NCBI RefSeq assembly: GCF_030053415.1
Contig: NZ_JASGBJ010000002.1
Coordinates: 62,001-126,000, forward strand
DNA length: 64,000 nucleotides
From: Marinobacter sp. CHS3-4
GTDB taxonomy: Bacteria; Pseudomonadota; Gammaproteobacteria; Pseudomonadales; Oleiphilaceae
Direction of reading: 5' to 3'
Shown here: positions 61,974 to 64,000 of the stretch, in pieces
Position numbering within the stretch: position 1 is the stretch's first letter
Layout: each line of letters begins with the position of its first letter
Program-made: the position numbers and the translations under genes
Notes under the pieces: model-generated
Told to the model about the DNA's origin: nothing
Databases searched by the model: none
What the model saw: only the letters and a program-made list of their open reading frames with translations

Positions 61974-62577
61974 CTGCTTCTGCCCATTGCACCAGCTCGT
62001 CAGCCAATGCCCGGTTGGCCGCAGAAAAGCGAACGACCAGATCCTCAACGGGTTTCGCCTGAGCGCGCTCCTGAACATTGAAGCGTCTGGCGGCCAATAC
62101 GTCGCCGGATTTACTTTCGGTAAGTTGGGCGTCTACCGTGATAACAACGGTTGGTCCGGGCTCCTGGCCATCATGATATTCCAGCTGGAAGGCCGTCAGG
62201 TCGCTGATCAGTGAGAGATGACTGTTTGCATCGCTGGTGTCATGAATGACGGCCTGAAAAGCCCCCGCCTGTCTGAGCGCCCCAAGCCAGTAATCCCGAA
62301 TAAGCAGTGGCATGGCCTTTGCCCACCTGGCACCTCTGTATGATTGAATCGTGTGATTATCTCGGCGAACCAGAATGCTAGTGCCATTGAGTGGGGCTTC
62401 TGTATCCGGCGTGAGAACCCTCAAGGTGAATGGAAGTGGGTCGGGACTGGCTTCAAAATCTGGCGATGCCAGTAAAAACGTCTGTTTGGCGGTCCGTTCC
62501 GGGAGCACTGTGCAGCCGCTAACACTCAGAACCAGTATCAACAGCACTGCGGAAAACACGCCGTTATAAAACGTCAT
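61927..62577 (-). CDS. ABC-type transport auxiliary lipoprotein (PqiC-like)
   Basis: The 216-residue protein has a signal peptide and lipobox LSVSGC (lipidated Cys22). The remainder matches the ABC_trans_aux (DUF330/COG3218) family, found with MCE-domain transporters. It is probably anchored to the outer membrane and helps bridge the periplasm. It is coupled to the MCE gene by a four-base overlap (62574-62577) and converges on pgsA with a 47-base antisense overlap. Confidence 0.88.
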   Translation of the reverse strand: MTFYNGVFSAVLLILVLSVSGCTVLPERTAKQTFLLASPDFEASPDPLPFTLRVLTPDTEAPLNGTSILVRRDNHTIQSYRGARWAKAMPLLIRDYWLGALRQAGAFQAVIHDTSDANSHLSLISDLTAFQLEYHDGQEPGPTVVITVDAQLTESKSGDVLAARRFNVQERAQAKPVEDLVVRFSAANRALADELVQWAEAVSRDAFQETDQAKPL

Positions 62578-63512
62578 GGTTGAAACTCCTGCAAAGGTTC
62601 TTTGCCAAGTAAAAGGCCAGCAGGGTCTTCCTCAAGACGATCAATCAGGCCGTTCAGGTTAGTCAGTGTTGCTCGCATATCTCTGAGGGCAGGGGCGAGC
62701 TCGCCGACACCCTGCATCCCTCGACCGAGTGCCTCCTGGTTATCTGCCAACAGCCTGTCGATTCTGGCGGTCACGAGAGTCAGGGTCTGGGTGGCATCCT
62801 GAGCAGAAGCCACAAAGTTCTGAACCTCGTTATCCAACAGGGAACCTGCCTTGTTGCCCACCTTTTGGTAGATGTCCAGCGTTGTTCTGGTTTGCCGGGT
62901 GATGTCTTTTAAACGATCAAACACGGCATTCACTTCCTCTCGCTTGGCCATGAGTCCAGAAGACAGTGTCTGAAGGTTTGACAGGCTTTCGGTCAGGTTC
63001 TCAATGTTCTGTTCTGACATAACGCGATTCGAATTGGTCAGCAACTGGTCCAGCTTACCCAGCAGATTCTCGCCTGTTTTCATAAGGGAGTTCAGCGCTG
63101 ACGGCTCCGCATAAATGACCGGTGGGTTGTCGCGAGAGCCTTCAAGAATCGGGCGATCAGGGGTGCCTCCCTCCAATTCGATGCTCATACTGCCTGTGAT
63201 GTTCGTAATTGCCAGTCCGGCCCGGGTATTCTCGCGGATGGGAACCTCGCTGTAGACACGGACAAGCGCGCGCACGTTTCTCGGATCTTTTGGGTCCAGC
63301 CTCAATTGAGCGACATCGCCCACACGAATACCGCTGTATTTGACCGGATTGCCTTCAGTCAGGCCGCTGACTCCTTGCTTAAAGACAATCTCGTAGTGGG
63401 TGTAGTCCTGATTGTTGTCCGAGCTGTTTAGCCAAAGGGCAAAAAACAGCCCGCTGGCAAGGGCTACCAGCGCGAACAGCCCTATCAATACGTGATGTGC
63501 CCTTGGCTCCAT
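62574..63512 (-). CDS. MCE-domain periplasmic substrate-binding protein
   Basis: The 312-residue protein has one N-terminal transmembrane anchor (about 7-29, VLIGLFALVALASGLFFALWL) and an MCE domain (about 40-120, YEIVFKQGVSGLTEGNPVKYSGIRVG) followed by a long helical region. MCE proteins form hexameric periplasmic rings or needles that ferry lipids between membranes. It lies between the ABC ATPase gene (two bases upstream) and the auxiliary lipoprotein, a typical MCE operon. The exact lipid and complex cannot be named. Confidence 0.9.
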   Translation of the reverse strand: MEPRAHHVLIGLFALVALASGLFFALWLNSSDNNQDYTHYEIVFKQGVSGLTEGNPVKYSGIRVGDVAQLRLDPKDPRNVRALVRVYSEVPIRENTRAGLAITNITGSMSIELEGGTPDRPILEGSRDNPPVIYAEPSALNSLMKTGENLLGKLDQLLTNSNRVMSEQNIENLTESLSNLQTLSSGLMAKREEVNAVFDRLKDITRQTRTTLDIYQKVGNKAGSLLDNEVQNFVASAQDATQTLTLVTARIDRLLADNQEALGRGMQGVGELAPALRDMRATLTNLNGLIDRLEEDPAGLLLGKEPLQEFQP

Positions 63513-63514
63513 GT

Positions 63515-64000
63515 TCAGACTTCCCTTTCATTCGGTGTGGCGGCCAGTCGGCTGCTTCGTCCCCGTGGGCCGTGAAAATAGGCCTTAATCCAGTCGTTAT
63601 CTGTCGATTCAACCACGGATATCTTATCCGAGATCAACACTTTTTTATCTGCCAGAACCGCCACCCGATCGCAACTGGTATATAGCGTATCCAGGTCGTG
63701 TGTCACCAGGAACACAGTGAACCCCAGGGCGTTGCGCAGGGTAACGATCAAGCGGTCAAAAGCGGCGGCCCCGATCGGATCGAGGCCTGCCGTGGGTTCG
63801 TCCAGAAATAGAATTTCGGGATCCAGCACCAGAGCGCGCGCTAATGCGGCACGCTTCACCATGCCCCCGGACAGCATGGCCGGGTACTTGTCCAGTGCGT
63901 CTGAAGACAACCCCACCAGACCCAGTTTTGTTTTGGCAAGATGCTCGGCGTCCTTCCGACTCAAATTGAAATGCTCTATCAGCGGCAGCGCGACGTTCTC
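63515..64000 (-). CDS. ABC transporter ATP-binding protein, MlaF-like, partial
   Basis: The gene runs off the window; the reading frame is open to the last base and codes for 161 visible residues, including an upstream ENVALPLIEHFN stretch. The signature LSGGMVKRAALARAL, Walker B LFLDEPTAGLDP and the switch histidine in VTHDLD are intact; the N-terminal Walker A lies outside. LSGGM is characteristic of the ATPases of MCE lipid transporters such as MlaF. It is probably cotranscribed with the MCE gene two bases away, and a permease gene (MlaE-like) is expected just beyond the window. Confidence 0.92.
   Translation of the reverse strand, partial: ENVALPLIEHFNLSRKDAEHLAKTKLGLVGLSSDALDKYPAMLSGGMVKRAALARALVLDPEILFLDEPTAGLDPIGAAAFDRLIVTLRNALGFTVFLVTHDLDTLYTSCDRVAVLADKKVLISDKISVVESTDNDWIKAYFHGPRGRSSRLAATPNEREV

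Overview
This 64 kb window is a compact stretch of chromosome from a Gram-negative gammaproteobacterium. Several gene neighbourhoods match the Pseudomonas/Marinobacter type: GntR-smc-zipA-ligA, gacA-uvrC-pgsA, gltA // sdhCDAB-sucAB-lpd-sucCD, uup near fadBA-topA, and flgN-flgM-flgA // cheV-cheR. Together with the moderate GC content and the many lipoproteins and secreted orphans, this makes a Marinobacter-like marine bacterium my best inference. The genus itself was not tested. I see no rRNA, CRISPR array, insertion sequence, prophage or integron.

Layout. 1-5795: the 3' end of der, a membrane PAS-GGDEF-EAL protein, tRNA-Glu, a small secreted protein, a YfcH-type epimerase, a CbiX-like chelatase and a DUF924 protein. 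5830-10867: tRNA-Gly, a MOSC protein, uup, a Cys-rich DUF6901-like protein, a universal stress protein and a secreted orphan. 10868-18484: a long leader, then fadB-fadA (fatty-acid beta-oxidation), topA and a beta-hydroxyacid dehydrogenase. 18545-31656: the TCA block, with gltA divergent from sdhCDAB, sucA-sucB-lpd and sucC-sucD. 31666-35512: trpS (with an Fe-S type cysteine motif), scpA, scpB and rluB. 35523-44146: a diguanylate cyclase, then a GntR/FCD regulator coupled to smc, zipA and ligA (chromosome structure, division, replication). 44281-51390: a 984-residue surface lipoprotein, a CBS protein, mnmC with a cyclophilin, and an unusual GspE-N/transmembrane protein. 51414-55054: flagellar flgN, flgM and flgA plus chemotaxis cheV and cheR. 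55058-58781: a lipocalin, a double cupin, tRNA-Ser, an acetyltransferase, an AEC transporter, acylphosphatase and a YheU-like protein. 58882-64000: gacA-uvrC-pgsA, and facing it an MCE lipid-transport operon cut by the window edge.

How the genes work together. Acetyl-CoA from the FadBA beta-oxidation complex feeds citrate synthase and the nearly complete oxidative limb of the TCA cycle encoded next to it. ScpA, ScpB and Smc, encoded in two nearby operons, form the condensin complex. GacA and two c-di-GMP proteins share the window with flagellar and chemotaxis genes, which suggests control of the motile/sessile choice, although no direct link is visible in the DNA.

Most of the window is ordinary core genome, and I did not find a convincing undescribed multi-gene system. 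The best leads for a second look are the GspE-N/TM/GQ-motif protein (50653-51390), the Fe-S motif in TrpRS, the large Calx-beta lipoprotein, the Cys-rich partner of Uup, and the regulatory spacers before fadB, sdhC, sucA and flgM.
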